Shown: positions 44,603 to 52,999, counted from the first letter of the stretch. The stretch: DNA of 64,000 nucleotides from an uncultured Oscillospiraceae bacterium (GCA_902492455.1 CABULH010000001.1:62001-126000); one strand, 5' to 3'. The notes: generated by a model not told the origin, from the sequence alone. Numbers and translations are program-made.

Positions 44603-44643
44603 CGGTGTTGGGACTATTCTGGTTCTGACACCGTCTTTTTTTC
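44603..44643 (+). terminator. Possible terminator after the nuclease
   Basis: CGGTGT and ACACCG enclose a ~19-nt loop, followed by GTC and a seven-T run. Confidence 0.4.
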
Positions 44644-44849
44644 TATAATAAGTATGGTTGAAAGACTTGCTTTAGGTGGCGAATCATAGTAAACTATAGA
44701 AAAGATGTAATATTTTGGTGAAACAGTTCGAACACGAATGGACGGGATACCTCACTAAGAGGGCTATGTGCAGATCGGTGTGAAAAATACACACAAAAGG
44801 TGCAATAAATGGACAAGCACAATTAGAATTGCTTCACCCAAGGGAGGGT

Positions 44850-45220
44850 AAGGGCGTCTGATATCGCATCCCAGTCCGCATTATGGGGACCTACACCGAG
44901 CCGGTGCAGCCCTATCCGATCGAGTCGAAGATAGCGGAACTGCTGGCAGAGAACAAAAAATGCAGGGAAATGATGAATCTCATTGAGCAGATGGCCCCGA
45001 TTTCATCTGGAATTTGATGGCATCCACCCTTTCATCGACGGTAACGGACGGACAGGCCGTCTACTTCTGAATCTCAATCTGATATGAAACGGCTACCGCC
45101 CATTAAAGTGAAGTTTACTGACCGCAAGCAGTACTATGCGCCTTCGACGCCATTACGGTACGGAAACGTCGACGAAATGATCAAACCTGATCGCAGGATA
45201 TGTGAATGAGTATTTCATAG
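44850..45220 (+). pseudogene. Fic-family protein, degenerate remnant
   Basis: Joining frames gives a Fic core: YRIPVRIMGTYTEPVQPYPI and ESKIAELLAENKK, a frameshift near 44998, FHLEFDGIHPFIDGNGRTGR (catalytic HPFxDGNGR), an in-frame stop, NGYRPLK, a second stop, then pieces of KFTDRKQYYA and AGYVNEYF in other frames. Intact Fic enzymes AMPylate proteins. At least four disruptions and the missing N-terminal half make it clearly dead. It lies between two defence-type genes. Confidence 0.85.
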
Positions 45221-45325
45221 TTCTGAATGGATGAGGAGAATAAGCCGGTGACGATGTCTGAGCATAACAGTAAATATTTGCACTAAACTTTGTGAGCTTA
45301 AAATATAATTCAAGGAGGAAAAGCT

Positions 45326-47416
45326 ATGGATGCAAAAAAATTTTCATTAATATGTAATTCTCTTCGGCAATATCGTAGAGCAGAATTGAAGGATTTTGAA
45401 GATGCTTTAGGTGCTTCAGCTATAGACACTTTATATGTCGACCCGTTACCCTTAAATGCGGTCCTTAATCAAGTTTTGGCTCCTACAACGACTTTTCTTT
45501 TAGGCAGGAAAGGGACTGGAAAAAGTACGGTATTTGCTAAAGCACAAGCCGATATAAGGCTTGATACCAAAAACATTTCTGTGTATTTAGATGTTAAAGC
45601 AGTATATGATCTTATTAGTGCAAATGATGTTCCTATAACTAAGGATTTGGATGTGAGCCCTGATATATTACGAGCACATTATCTCCGAAAAGAGTTTTTA
45701 GGAGCGATTATTGCTGATATCCTAAAGGAACTGCGGTTACAAGCAAAAGGATTGCCTCTTTGGGACAAGGTTTTGGGAAGAAAGCGTATTTTAAATGAAA
45801 CAATAAGAAAAATGGAGCAGCTTGAGGGAGATATAAAAAAAGGAATGCTGGCAGAAGCGGAAATTCCAATACTCCAAACTATAACAAAAAAGAGAAAAGA
45901 AGAATCCAAGGTTGTAGAACAGAAGACTTCATACGCTGATCTAAAATTAGCAATACAGAATGGTACAGATGTAGCTATTTCTGCTAAAGATTTTGAAGAA
46001 ATATTGTCTGATAGTGATATGTATGAAGAATACTCAGATGCTATATTACGTTCATTTCCTTTTTCCTCACTTTTAGACCAAATAAAAATTTATTTATATG
46101 AACTTGGACGTAATCGACTTTACATATTTTTTGATGATTTTTCAGAGATTACTTTCATTGATCAAAAACTTTTTGTTGATGTAATATTGGCTCCTTTAAA
46201 CAACTCAAGTGACGAGCGAGTTAAGCTAAAAATTGCTGGTTATCCAAATCGAATTTATTATGGTAAGATTGACCCTGGTAAAATTGATACTATTAACTTG
46301 GATTTTTCTAGGCTATACAAAGATAAAGATATCCAAACAACGGAAGAAAGAGCAATTGACTATACGAAAAGATTGATCTTAAAAAGATTTGAGGCATTTG
46401 AAGCGGATTTTTTTGACTATTTTGATAAAAAGATACCTTTAGAAGAATATATGCGTCTTCTTTTTGAATGTACATTTAATGTGCCTAGAATTTTAGGATT
46501 TATATTATATTACTGTTATAATGATAGAATTGTGCAAGAAAAAGTTATAACTCCAGCTATTATCAGGTTGGCTAGCCAAAAGTATTATGATGATGTTCTT
46601 GAAAAGTACTTTGATCACATGAATAGGTTTGCTCTTGAACCATTTGATAGAAAACTTGATAGATACATACAACGTGAACTATTAAGAATAATTATATCCG
46701 AGGCGAAAGAAGTTAGACGAAAAATCATTTCAGGAGATATTGGTGGTAACTACTTTAAAGATTTAACAAATCCTCCGGCGAGCCATTTTGCTATCAGTAA
46801 AGAATTGGAACCTTTCTTATTGTCCCTTGAATTCAATTTTCTTATAAGTAGATATCATGAGATGAGGGATAAGGATGGAAATGATGTATATATAATGGCT
46901 CTTTTCTATGGAATTTGTGAAGCGGAGAACATTCCTTGGGGATATCCAAAAGGAAGGCGTGATGATAGAAGTTATTTTGTTCAAAGGTGCTTTTCTTATA
47001 ATGCATTATTACAAGAATTTCTATCAAAAAAGCAAACCATTCGTTGCAAAAAATGTGGTGCATCTCATCCGATGGATGACAAAGCAGCAATCGAGCGGTT
47101 TGGATGGCTATGTCCCGACTGCAAATCTGGTCAATGTGTTGTAGTTAATGTAGCTGATGATTACAAAGAAGAAATCAATTCCCTTAATCAGGAATTGATG
47201 CTTGAGGATACTGAATTGGAAATATTACAGGTTCTTAAAAGTGAACAAAGAAAAATGAGGGCGAATGAGATATCAGAGTTAATTGACAAAAGCTACCAAT
47301 TAATTGGAAGAAGAACCAGCAAATTAAGAGAGTTAGGGTATGTTGATAAACAACAACATAATGGTCATATGTATAACGAGATAAGTGAGAGAGCAATAAG
47401 TATCTATTTCTCTTAA
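45326..47416 (+). CDS. AT-rich P-loop ATPase with zinc ribbon and C-terminal winged helix
   Basis: 696 residues. Walker A GRKGTGKST at 60-68 and Walker B LYIFFDDFSE near 265-274 define a STAND/AAA-like ATPase; a charged insert (~165-205) follows the first subdomain. Late in the protein are CKKC (573-576) and CPDC (596-599), a zinc ribbon, then a winged helix (LEILQVLKSEQRKMRANEIS, LIGRRTSKLRELGYVDKQ). The architecture resembles uncharacterised Sll1717-type P-loop ATPases. AAGGAGGAAA lies 6 nt before the ATG. Codons are far more AT-rich than the rest of the window, a sign of transfer. Defence or regulation by analogy only. Confidence 0.75.
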   Translation: MDAKKFSLICNSLRQYRRAELKDFEDALGASAIDTLYVDPLPLNAVLNQVLAPTTTFLLGRKGTGKSTVFAKAQADIRLDTKNISVYLDVKAVYDLISANDVPITKDLDVSPDILRAHYLRKEFLGAIIADILKELRLQAKGLPLWDKVLGRKRILNETIRKMEQLEGDIKKGMLAEAEIPILQTITKKRKEESKVVEQKTSYADLKLAIQNGTDVAISAKDFEEILSDSDMYEEYSDAILRSFPFSSLLDQIKIYLYELGRNRLYIFFDDFSEITFIDQKLFVDVILAPLNNSSDERVKLKIAGYPNRIYYGKIDPGKIDTINLDFSRLYKDKDIQTTEERAIDYTKRLILKRFEAFEADFFDYFDKKIPLEEYMRLLFECTFNVPRILGFILYYCYNDRIVQEKVITPAIIRLASQKYYDDVLEKYFDHMNRFALEPFDRKLDRYIQRELLRIIISEAKEVRRKIISGDIGGNYFKDLTNPPASHFAISKELEPFLLSLEFNFLISRYHEMRDKDGNDVYIMALFYGICEAENIPWGYPKGRRDDRSYFVQRCFSYNALLQEFLSKKQTIRCKKCGASHPMDDKAAIERFGWLCPDCKSGQCVVVNVADDYKEEINSLNQELMLEDTELEILQVLKSEQRKMRANEISELIDKSYQLIGRRTSKLRELGYVDKQQHNGHMYNEISERAISIYFS

Positions 47417-47640
47417 ATCCTACTTAAAAATCCTCTGTTGTTATATAATCTGTAAGGTGGTCTATAAATTAATATTACAGAAGATGCATATGCAATAAAA
47501 TCAACACATTTTCCATTATGCTATTACACTATTCATTTTTTCAGTCAAAGTTGGAGCACTGGTTGGGAAAAATCCCATCGGCGTTGCCGCCTTAATTCGT
47601 TGTTAAAGCAGCAAGACTAAGCACACCGAAACAATAAGGT

Positions 47641-47684
47641 AAGGAACAGGTGTCGCTCAAAAGCAGACGCCTGTTCCTTTTTCA
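47641..47684 (+). terminator. Intrinsic terminator
   Basis: AAGGAACAGG and CCTGTTCCTT enclose inner GTC/GAC pairs, followed by TTTTT. Confidence 0.75.
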
Positions 47685-47719
47685 GTACTACCAATTCGTT
47701 TGGTTCAAGATCCGCTGGT

Positions 47720-47848
47720 TCGGTTGCCCTAAAACCGGACGCCGAAACAGTGGGCGGTCAGCGGATCAATGAGCACAGTATCCACGAACATGCCCAGGTG
47801 ATGAAAAACTGCAAGGGCTTGCGGTTCCCCGCCGTCCTGGAGCCATAA
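47720..47848 (+). pseudogene. Possible gene-end remnant
   Basis: A frame reading RINEHSIHEHAQVMKNCKG and then RFPAVLEP to a TAA at 47846 looks protein-like but has no start, ribosome site or recognised family. Likely the tail of a decayed gene of the element. Confidence 0.25.
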
Positions 47849-47889
47849 AGGACTCCCGAATCATCTTCTTTTCGGAACGGATATTACCT

Positions 47890-48234
47890 TTAAATGCGGG
47901 ATCGGTTCTTACTGTTTTCACCCTCGTTTGGAAAATGCTTACTAACCAGCAACAGTAATTCCTTCTCAAAGGAAGTGGGTTGTTTTTCTTTCTGCGGGAT
48001 TCCCAGCAGAAAATCCGTCGTCACATCGTAGAGCAGAGCCATCCTCATCACCATGGATAAGGACGGCTGAGTAGCACCCGTTTCGTAATGAGCATAGGTG
48101 GAACGGTCAATATGCAGGGCAGCAGCCACCTCTTTTTGCTTTGCCGCATTGTATCCCCGCAGAAAGCGGAGCTGTTCCGGCAGAACAAGCTCAACCTCTC
48201 GCTCCAGATTCCGGGGTTCAAACTGATACAGCAT
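47890..48234 (-). CDS. Xre-family repressor-like protein of the element
   Basis: 114 residues with an HTH_3 domain: LRFLRGYNAAKQKEVAAALH, IDRSTYAHYETGATQPSLSM and LYDVTTDFLLG. The C-terminal ~30 residues are a charged tail. Its start lies inside the end of the upstream gene (17-nt overlap), so both are co-translated. Candidate ligand for the GCGACAA/TTGTCGC dyad at 49040-49069 (inference). Confidence 0.85.
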   Translation of the reverse strand: MLYQFEPRNLEREVELVLPEQLRFLRGYNAAKQKEVAAALHIDRSTYAHYETGATQPSLSMVMRMALLYDVTTDFLLGIPQKEKQPTSFEKELLLLVSKHFPNEGENSKNRSRI

Positions 48235-48904
48235 CGCCGGATTCCTCCACCCGATCCATCAGAAGCTGCAGGACGGTATGGTCGGTTTGCATATCCCGAT
48301 GGATAAGATTGTAGATCAGATCTACGGTGCAGCCCTGCAAATACACATCCAGCGGCTTCACCCTTATAAAGCGCCTGAGAACCAGTTCGTTGAGACGTAC
48401 CATTTCCATTTCGCTGCCGGTCATACTGACAATGGATTCGAACAACTGATTGATGTAGATCGTGTCATAACGGCAGCGGACGATGTGTTCTTTTTCCTCG
48501 ATATACCGCTCGGCAGTGTGCTCCAGATACAGATTGGCCAAGTCGACCATATAGACCGCCAATCTGGTTTCCTCCTCTATAAAGGTGAGGGGATGGTCTT
48601 GTACATATGCACTCACCGCGTCACCAATTTTGGTGGGCTGCTTTGGCTTTTCCGCCTGCATTGCCTGCCGAATCAGAACGCGCAGTTTCCTGCTGGCCTC
48701 CACGCCGTTCTCAGCCAAATCCGGCAGAGAGAAGGTATTCGCCATTTCTAAAAGTGTGAGCAGATACCAGTCCAACAGGTATTTTCGGCATCCCAGCTTC
48801 GCCCGAATCGACCTTGCCAATTCCATGAACTCGGCAAAGGCGACACCCAGATCTTTTGCATTCACCTCCCCCAAAATGTTTTTCGTTTCTTTGAACACGT
48901 TCAT
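48218..48904 (-). CDS. Hypothetical partner of the Xre protein
   Basis: 228 residues, largely helical, no motif recognised: VFAEFMELARS-like N-terminus, then CRKYLLDWYLLTLLEMANTF, YMVDLANLYLEHTAERYIEE and YINQLFESIVSMTGSEMEM. ATG 48904 has AAAGG ~10 nt upstream inside a hairpin (48910-48946). First gene of a two-gene unit with the Xre protein. May modulate the repressor or be part of immunity; unknown. Confidence 0.65.
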   Translation of the reverse strand: MNVFKETKNILGEVNAKDLGVAFAEFMELARSIRAKLGCRKYLLDWYLLTLLEMANTFSLPDLAENGVEASRKLRVLIRQAMQAEKPKQPTKIGDAVSAYVQDHPLTFIEEETRLAVYMVDLANLYLEHTAERYIEEKEHIVRCRYDTIYINQLFESIVSMTGSEMEMVRLNELVLRRFIRVKPLDVYLQGCTVDLIYNLIHRDMQTDHTVLQLLMDRVEESGDAVSV

Positions 48905-49029
48905 ACGATCCCGACCTTTCCGCGCTTTTAAGCGCCAGCGGTCGGGAATCCCCCGAAATAGAAAAACGCGCACAAAGGCTGAACGACAGATGTCATTCAT
49001 TGACCCTTGCACGCGCTAAAATACAAAAC

Positions 49030-49069
49030 TTGTTTTCCTGCGACAAATACGCTATACTAACATTGTCGC
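49030..49069 (+). promoter_or_regulatory. Element promoter with overlapping operator-like dyad
   Basis: TTGTTT (49030-49035) and TATACT (49053-49058), 17-bp spacer. GCGACAA (49040-49046) and TTGTCGC (49063-49069) form an inverted repeat around the -10, an arrangement typical of Xre repressor control. Reads toward 49547, away from the Xre gene. Confidence 0.7.
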
Positions 49070-49245
49070 GGTGCCGAGAATTCGGTTGTGCAGGGGTGCC
49101 CTATTCACCTTTGCGCAGGGCGGGGATGGTTGCAACATCCTCGCCTGCCGCGGCGTTATTTTTATGCCGGGGAAATCCCGCCGTGTATACTACAACTCTG
49201 AAACGGCGAAAAGTCAAGTCGTTTGCAAAAAAATTTTTTGGGCAA

Positions 49246-49290
49246 CCTCCTTACTTTTTACCATGAAAAGTAAGGAGATTTTTTATGTGG
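49246..49290 (+). terminator. Terminator-like hairpin, copy 1
   Basis: CTCCTTACTTTT pairs with AAAAGTAAGGAG around TACCATG, then ATTTTTTAT. Shares the ACCATGAAAAGT loop and arm with copy 2 about 106 nt downstream. Confidence 0.7.
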
Positions 49291-49350
49291 GAATAGCGTG
49301 AATTTCCAAACATGTAAATAACTTATGAATTTTTGGGCTTTAAGGTTGTA

Positions 49351-49397
49351 ACCCCTTTGATTTTTTACCATGAAAAGTGAGGGCATATTTTATTTTG
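49351..49397 (+). repeat. Terminator-like hairpin, copy 2
   Basis: ACCCCTTTGATTTTTTACCA then TGAAAAGTGAGGG, an imperfect version of copy 1, followed by ATATTTTATTTT. Confidence 0.55.
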
Positions 49398-49546
49398 ATG
49401 CTTAACTTAAATATATAGTGAATTTTCCTTTTTTGCGTGTAGACCCTATCACTCAATGGCGAATAGAGTTTAGGGGCCTCAAAAAACAAATACGTTTGGG
49501 GCGACATTGACAGTTAAGCGAGGAAACAAATGAAGGGGGTGAAAAA

Positions 49547-49864
49547 ATGAAAACTAATTTCTTCATGGTGAGCAACCGGATTTTCGACCTCGAGCTGACT
49601 CCAAGAACCCTTGCGGTCTATTGCTGTCTGCTCAGGCACAAGAGCCAGATTACCAACGGCTGTTGGCCATCGCGGGAAACTATCGCAAGAATGTGCCGAT
49701 GCACACGGCGGACAGTGGATAAGGCACTCCATGAGCTCTGCGACATCGGACTTGTAAAGAAGAAGGAGCGGTATGCCTCCGACGGGCGTAGGACCAGCAA
49801 CCTCTACATCGTGTGCGACCTGCCCCCTGAATGGTATGCAGGGCAGGACACCACACCGGGCTAG
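49547..49864 (+). CDS. Helix-turn-helix protein, replication-initiator-like
   Basis: 105 residues, an HTH_36-type winged helix: FFMVSNRIFDLELTPRTLAV, NGCWPSRETIARMCRCTRRT and HELCDIGLVKKKERY. Such domains occur in replication initiators and control proteins of plasmids and integrative elements; here it is short and lacks a replication domain. GGGGGTG precedes the ATG. First gene after the structured leader. Confidence 0.8.
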   Translation: MKTNFFMVSNRIFDLELTPRTLAVYCCLLRHKSQITNGCWPSRETIARMCRCTRRTVDKALHELCDIGLVKKKERYASDGRRTSNLYIVCDLPPEWYAGQDTTPG

Positions 49865-49949
49865 TGTTTAAGATTGCTCATAAACAAAACCCAAGAGAAC
49901 CAGACGCACCGGAAGATACGATACTACAGAAAAAGAACAGGAGAAGGCT

Positions 49950-50282
49950 ATGGCAAAACTGACAGCTACCGAAAAAGAAACCATCATCCTCTTCAACGAA
50001 AAAGAAGATACGGTGGAGGTGTATACCTACAACGGTAAAATCAAGCGGAACATCGAGAAAGCGCGATCAGCCGCACCGCACCTTTATCGGCTGATCCGTG
50101 ACGGCGGGGACGGCAGCGTGACCTACCGTTTGCCGAAGTTTCTTTTTTCTGCCCGTTTTAGAGTGCCGCTCAGCGACGAGAAGCGCCGGGAACTGAGTGA
50201 ACGGGCGCGCCGCGTAAAACCGCATTTATCCCATGCGAAACCGCAGGCTTTTGATAAGGACGCTGCTCCCATCGAGGATTGA
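49950..50282 (+). CDS. Small element-encoded hypothetical protein, 110 aa
   Basis: 110 residues, basic and without membrane helix: TEKETIILFNEKEDTVEVYT, NGKIKRNIEKARS, SVTYRLPKFLFSARFRVPLS. No known domain named with confidence, although the start recalls short proteins of conjugative elements. AGGAGAAGG precedes the ATG by 5-6 nt. 85 nt after the HTH gene. Confidence 0.65.
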   Translation: MAKLTATEKETIILFNEKEDTVEVYTYNGKIKRNIEKARSAAPHLYRLIRDGGDGSVTYRLPKFLFSARFRVPLSDEKRRELSERARRVKPHLSHAKPQAFDKDAAPIED

Positions 50283-50627
50283 CCCGCCCAAGTCGGTTAA
50301 GCGGTTCCAAAGCGCGCGTTTCCACACGGATTTGACGGGGAAATCAAGAGGTGGACGAGGAGGCGGAACGCAGCCGACGCCCTCACTTGCAAGGTATGGC
50401 GCGTTCGAAAATGAAGCGGGAGAAAGAGCCGGCGCCGTAAACGGCGCACGGCTCGGTTCACAACGGCCGGCAGAGCCGACCGTTACGGGAGTTTCCGCCA
50501 ATAGGAAATCTTTAAAATCCGGCGCCGGTTTTCGGCCTGCGGGAAGATGTCCGGCGCCGGGAAAAGGTAAAAATAGCGGCGTAGCGTCGTTTGTTCCGAC
50601 ACCGCCGTCAAAAATGGAAGGATTGAT
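50283..50627 (+). other. GC-rich palindromic stretch, candidate transfer origin
   Basis: 345 bases without a credible gene (overlapping frames in several registers reflect composition). Contains GAGCCGGCGCCG/CGGCGCACGGCTC around TAAA (50426-50455) and two further GGCGCCGG-type inverted repeats near 50519-50570. It lies directly before a ribbon-helix-helix gene, where relaxase-system transfer origins often sit (inference). Confidence 0.35.
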
Positions 50628-51032
50628 ATGATGCGAGAGAAAAAAGCCCGGTTTTCCGTTTGGCTTCATCCGGAAATTATGGAGCAGGCAAAAAGGTGGC
50701 AGAAGGATGACAACTGCAGGAGTCAAAGCGAATTTATCGAAAAGGCGATTGAGTTTTATTGCGGCTATGTTTCGTCGGAGAAAAACAAAAATTATCTGTC
50801 CAACATTGTAGTCTCGACGCTGAAAAGCATTGTGCGGGAAAGCGATAACCGGACAGGGCGGCTGCTGTTCAAAATCGCCGTGGAGCTGGCGATGACTATG
50901 AACGTGCTGGCCTCCATGGAAGAGATTGATGAAATCGACCTTGCCCGTCTGCGCGGCAACTGTGTCGAGGAAGTCAAACGAATCAACGGCATGCTGTCCT
51001 TCGACGACGCAGTGGAGTGGCAGAGGGGATAG
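50628..51032 (+). CDS. Ribbon-helix-helix protein, possible relaxosome accessory
   Basis: 134 residues. The N-terminal ~45 residues fit a ribbon-helix-helix fold (KARFSVWLHPEIMEQAKRW, SQSEFIEKAIEFYCGYV). The rest is helical with no motif. RHH proteins of this size accompany relaxases or act as repressors in mobilizable elements; no relaxase is present here. ATGATG at 50628 with GGAAGG 6 nt upstream. Confidence 0.7.
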   Translation: MMREKKARFSVWLHPEIMEQAKRWQKDDNCRSQSEFIEKAIEFYCGYVSSEKNKNYLSNIVVSTLKSIVRESDNRTGRLLFKIAVELAMTMNVLASMEEIDEIDLARLRGNCVEEVKRINGMLSFDDAVEWQRG

Positions 51033-51180
51033 ATGAATTTTTATTTTGGCTGGACATTGGAAAAGCCTTGTGGTAATGTGTGTGGCTGAAAGGGAGGCCG
51101 GTATGCTCTGCGTTACACAGCGAATCACCCTTTCAAAGGCGTTAATCCCCAAAAACAGCAGAGGTGGAGAGATAAAAACG

Positions 51181-51294
51181 ATGAGAGAAATCGTCGGCGA
51201 GGCTGTCGAAATTCCCGGCGAAGCCGTCCTTTGTCAGATGATTTCCCGCCTGCTGCAAGAGGAAATGGAGAGTGAACAGCATGACGATTGTTGA
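51181..51294 (+). CDS. Small protein upstream of the recombinase, 37 aa
   Basis: 37 residues (MREIVGEAVEIPGEAVLCQM then ISRLLQEEMESEQ...). GGTGGAGAG lies 9 nt before the ATG, and its end overlaps the recombinase start by 14 nt, so it may couple translation. Too short to classify; resembles small ORFs that precede serine recombinases in integrative elements. Confidence 0.5.
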   Translation: MREIVGEAVEIPGEAVLCQMISRLLQEEMESEQHDDC

Positions 51295-52999
51295 CAACTT
51301 GAAGGCACGGGGAATGATACCGAAAGCGGTTTTGTATGCGCGATTTTCCTCAGACAACCAACGGGAAGAATCCATCGAGGCCCAGCTGCGGGCCATGAAG
51401 GAATACTGCCAGCGATGCGGCATCGTCGTTGTACGGGAGTTTATCGACCGTGCGCGGAGCGCCACCACCGACGACCGCCCCGCTTTTTTGGAGATGATAG
51501 CCGCCTCCAAAGAACAGTCTTTCGACATTGTGCTCGTCCACAAGCTGGATCGGTTCGCGCGCAACCGTTACGATTCGGCCTTGTACCGGCGGGAGCTGCG
51601 CCGAAACGGCGTAACGCTTCTGAGCGTACTTGAGCAGATAGACGACTCACCGGAGGGGATCATCCTAGAAAGTATGCTGGAGGGGATGAGCGAGTATTAC
51701 TCCAAAAACCTATCCCGCGAGGTGCGCAAGGGAATGAAAGAGAACGCGCTCAAATGCCAGTTTACGGGAGGGCGGCCTCCCTACGGACTGAAGGTGGACG
51801 AGGCTACCCGGCGGTTGGTTGTCAACGAGGAAGAGGCTCCGGCCATCCGCTTCATCTTTGACAGCGTAAAAAACGGGCTGGGTTATAACCAAATCGTACA
51901 GGAGCTGAACGTCATGGGCTACCGTACGCGCTTAGGGAAACCCTTCGGAAAGAACAGTCTGTACGAGATTTTGCGCAACGAAAAATACCGGGGCGTGTAT
52001 GTTTTCAACCGCTCAGCGGAGAAATCGGTCGACGGCAAGCGGAACAACCACCGGAGCAAGCTGGATGAAGAGATCATACGCATCGAGGGCGGGATCGAGC
52101 CTATCGTGGACGATAAGACTTTCGAGGCAGTGGCCCGGGTGCTCGCCTCCCGTCGTCGGGAAACCGCCTGCACCGCCAAAGAATCCTATCTGCTGGCCGG
52201 AAAAATCTTTTGCGGCGAATGCGGCAGCGCCTACTGCGGGAGCCGGAAGCACAGCGGGCGGAGCAAATATCTCTATGTAACCTACCGCTGCGGCGGACGC
52301 AATCTCAAGGCGGGCGTGGATTGCCGCAACAAGGACATACGCCGCGAACCCATCGAAGATTTTGTCCTGCGGGAGATCGCGAAGATAATTTTCAGCGAGG
52401 AATCCGTACGCAAGGTCACCGAATCCTATAACGATTACCGTGCAAAGCAGGACAGCGATGCGCTGGGACGGCTGGAGCAGCTGCGAAAGCAGCGGGACGG
52501 GCTGGAACGGGAACTGAACAACCTGGTCGGCGTTGTGGCCAAAACCGGCAGCGAGGCCATCCTGCAGGCACTGGAGGACACCGAGGAGCGCAAGCGAACA
52601 CTGGACGAGGAAATCATCCGGTGCGAGAGCGAGGGCAGGAGCGCGGACGTCAGTGAGGAACAAATTCGGCGGGCGTACAAGCTGGCGCAGGAGCAGTATC
52701 TGTCCGGAACGCTCAAGGAAAAGCAGCAGCTTGTCAACATATACCTAGACAAGGTCGTCGTTTACAAGGAGCATGTGGAGGTCTTCCTCCACATGCTCCC
52801 TACATATTTACTCAGCAAAACGGCGCAAAAAATCAGCCGCAAATCCCAGCATTTGCTGGAATTTGCGGCTGACGCTGGTGGAGGCGAGGGGAGTCGAACC
52901 CCTGTCCGAAAATCACTTGACACAGCTTTCTCCGAGTGCAGCCCATTGTTTAGGATTCCCCTCACCGGACGCCAAAGGGCAGGCTTCCGGCTGCGGTAG
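51281..52999 (+). CDS. Large serine recombinase (site-specific integrase)
   Basis: 572 residues. Resolvase domain with catalytic Ser in YARFSSDNQREESIEAQ and HKLDRFARNRYDSALY; recombinase domain with PPYGLKVDEATRRLVVNEEE; zinc-ribbon CGECGSAYCGS...C...C; a long coiled coil (~400-450, LEQLRKQRDGLERELNNLV). The family's C-terminal strand (VNIYLDKVVVYKEHVEVFLH) ends near 52790; the remaining ~65 codons read through the ssrA terminator and 124 bases of ssrA antisense. This places the attachment site at or before the tmRNA 3' end. Start ATG 51281, overlapping the 37-aa gene. Confidence 0.93.
   Translation: MTIVDNLKARGMIPKAVLYARFSSDNQREESIEAQLRAMKEYCQRCGIVVVREFIDRARSATTDDRPAFLEMIAASKEQSFDIVLVHKLDRFARNRYDSALYRRELRRNGVTLLSVLEQIDDSPEGIILESMLEGMSEYYSKNLSREVRKGMKENALKCQFTGGRPPYGLKVDEATRRLVVNEEEAPAIRFIFDSVKNGLGYNQIVQELNVMGYRTRLGKPFGKNSLYEILRNEKYRGVYVFNRSAEKSVDGKRNNHRSKLDEEIIRIEGGIEPIVDDKTFEAVARVLASRRRETACTAKESYLLAGKIFCGECGSAYCGSRKHSGRSKYLYVTYRCGGRNLKAGVDCRNKDIRREPIEDFVLREIAKIIFSEESVRKVTESYNDYRAKQDSDALGRLEQLRKQRDGLERELNNLVGVVAKTGSEAILQALEDTEERKRTLDEEIIRCESEGRSADVSEEQIRRAYKLAQEQYLSGTLKEKQQLVNIYLDKVVVYKEHVEVFLHMLPTYLLSKTAQKISRKSQHLLEFAADAGGGEGSRTPVRKSLDTAFSECSPLFRIPLTGRQRAGFRLR
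52768..52799. repeat. Perfect 14-bp inverted repeat inside the recombinase gene
   Basis: GGAGCATGTGGAGG and its exact complement flank TCTT. It encodes the last conserved strand of the recombinase. No T-run follows on either side. Confidence 0.75.
52825..52875 (-). terminator. ssrA intrinsic terminator
   Basis: On the minus strand, right after the encoded CCA, CAGCCGCAAAT pairs with ATTTGCGGCTG with inner CCAGCA/TGCTGG, followed by ATTTTTTG. It lies within the recombinase reading frame. Confidence 0.8.

Larger units (their letters stand above)
47417..47889. other. Gene-free stretch after the ATPase
   Basis: About 470 bases holding a terminator at 47641 and a possible gene remnant up to 47848. 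Nothing else recognised. Confidence 0.4.
49070..49546 (+). other. Long structured leader of the element
   Basis: About 480 bases with no convincing gene. It holds a hairpin GGCGGGGATG...CATCCTCGCC near 49110-49137 and two related terminator-like hairpins (49246-49290, 49351-49397). It probably makes a short RNA and controls read-through into the HTH gene at 49547. Confidence 0.5.

Noticed and set aside
50233..50631. Open frames on both strands over the GC-rich stretch
   Set aside because: Basic, low-complexity sequence overlapping the 49950 gene; palindromes explain the open frames better. No ribosome site.
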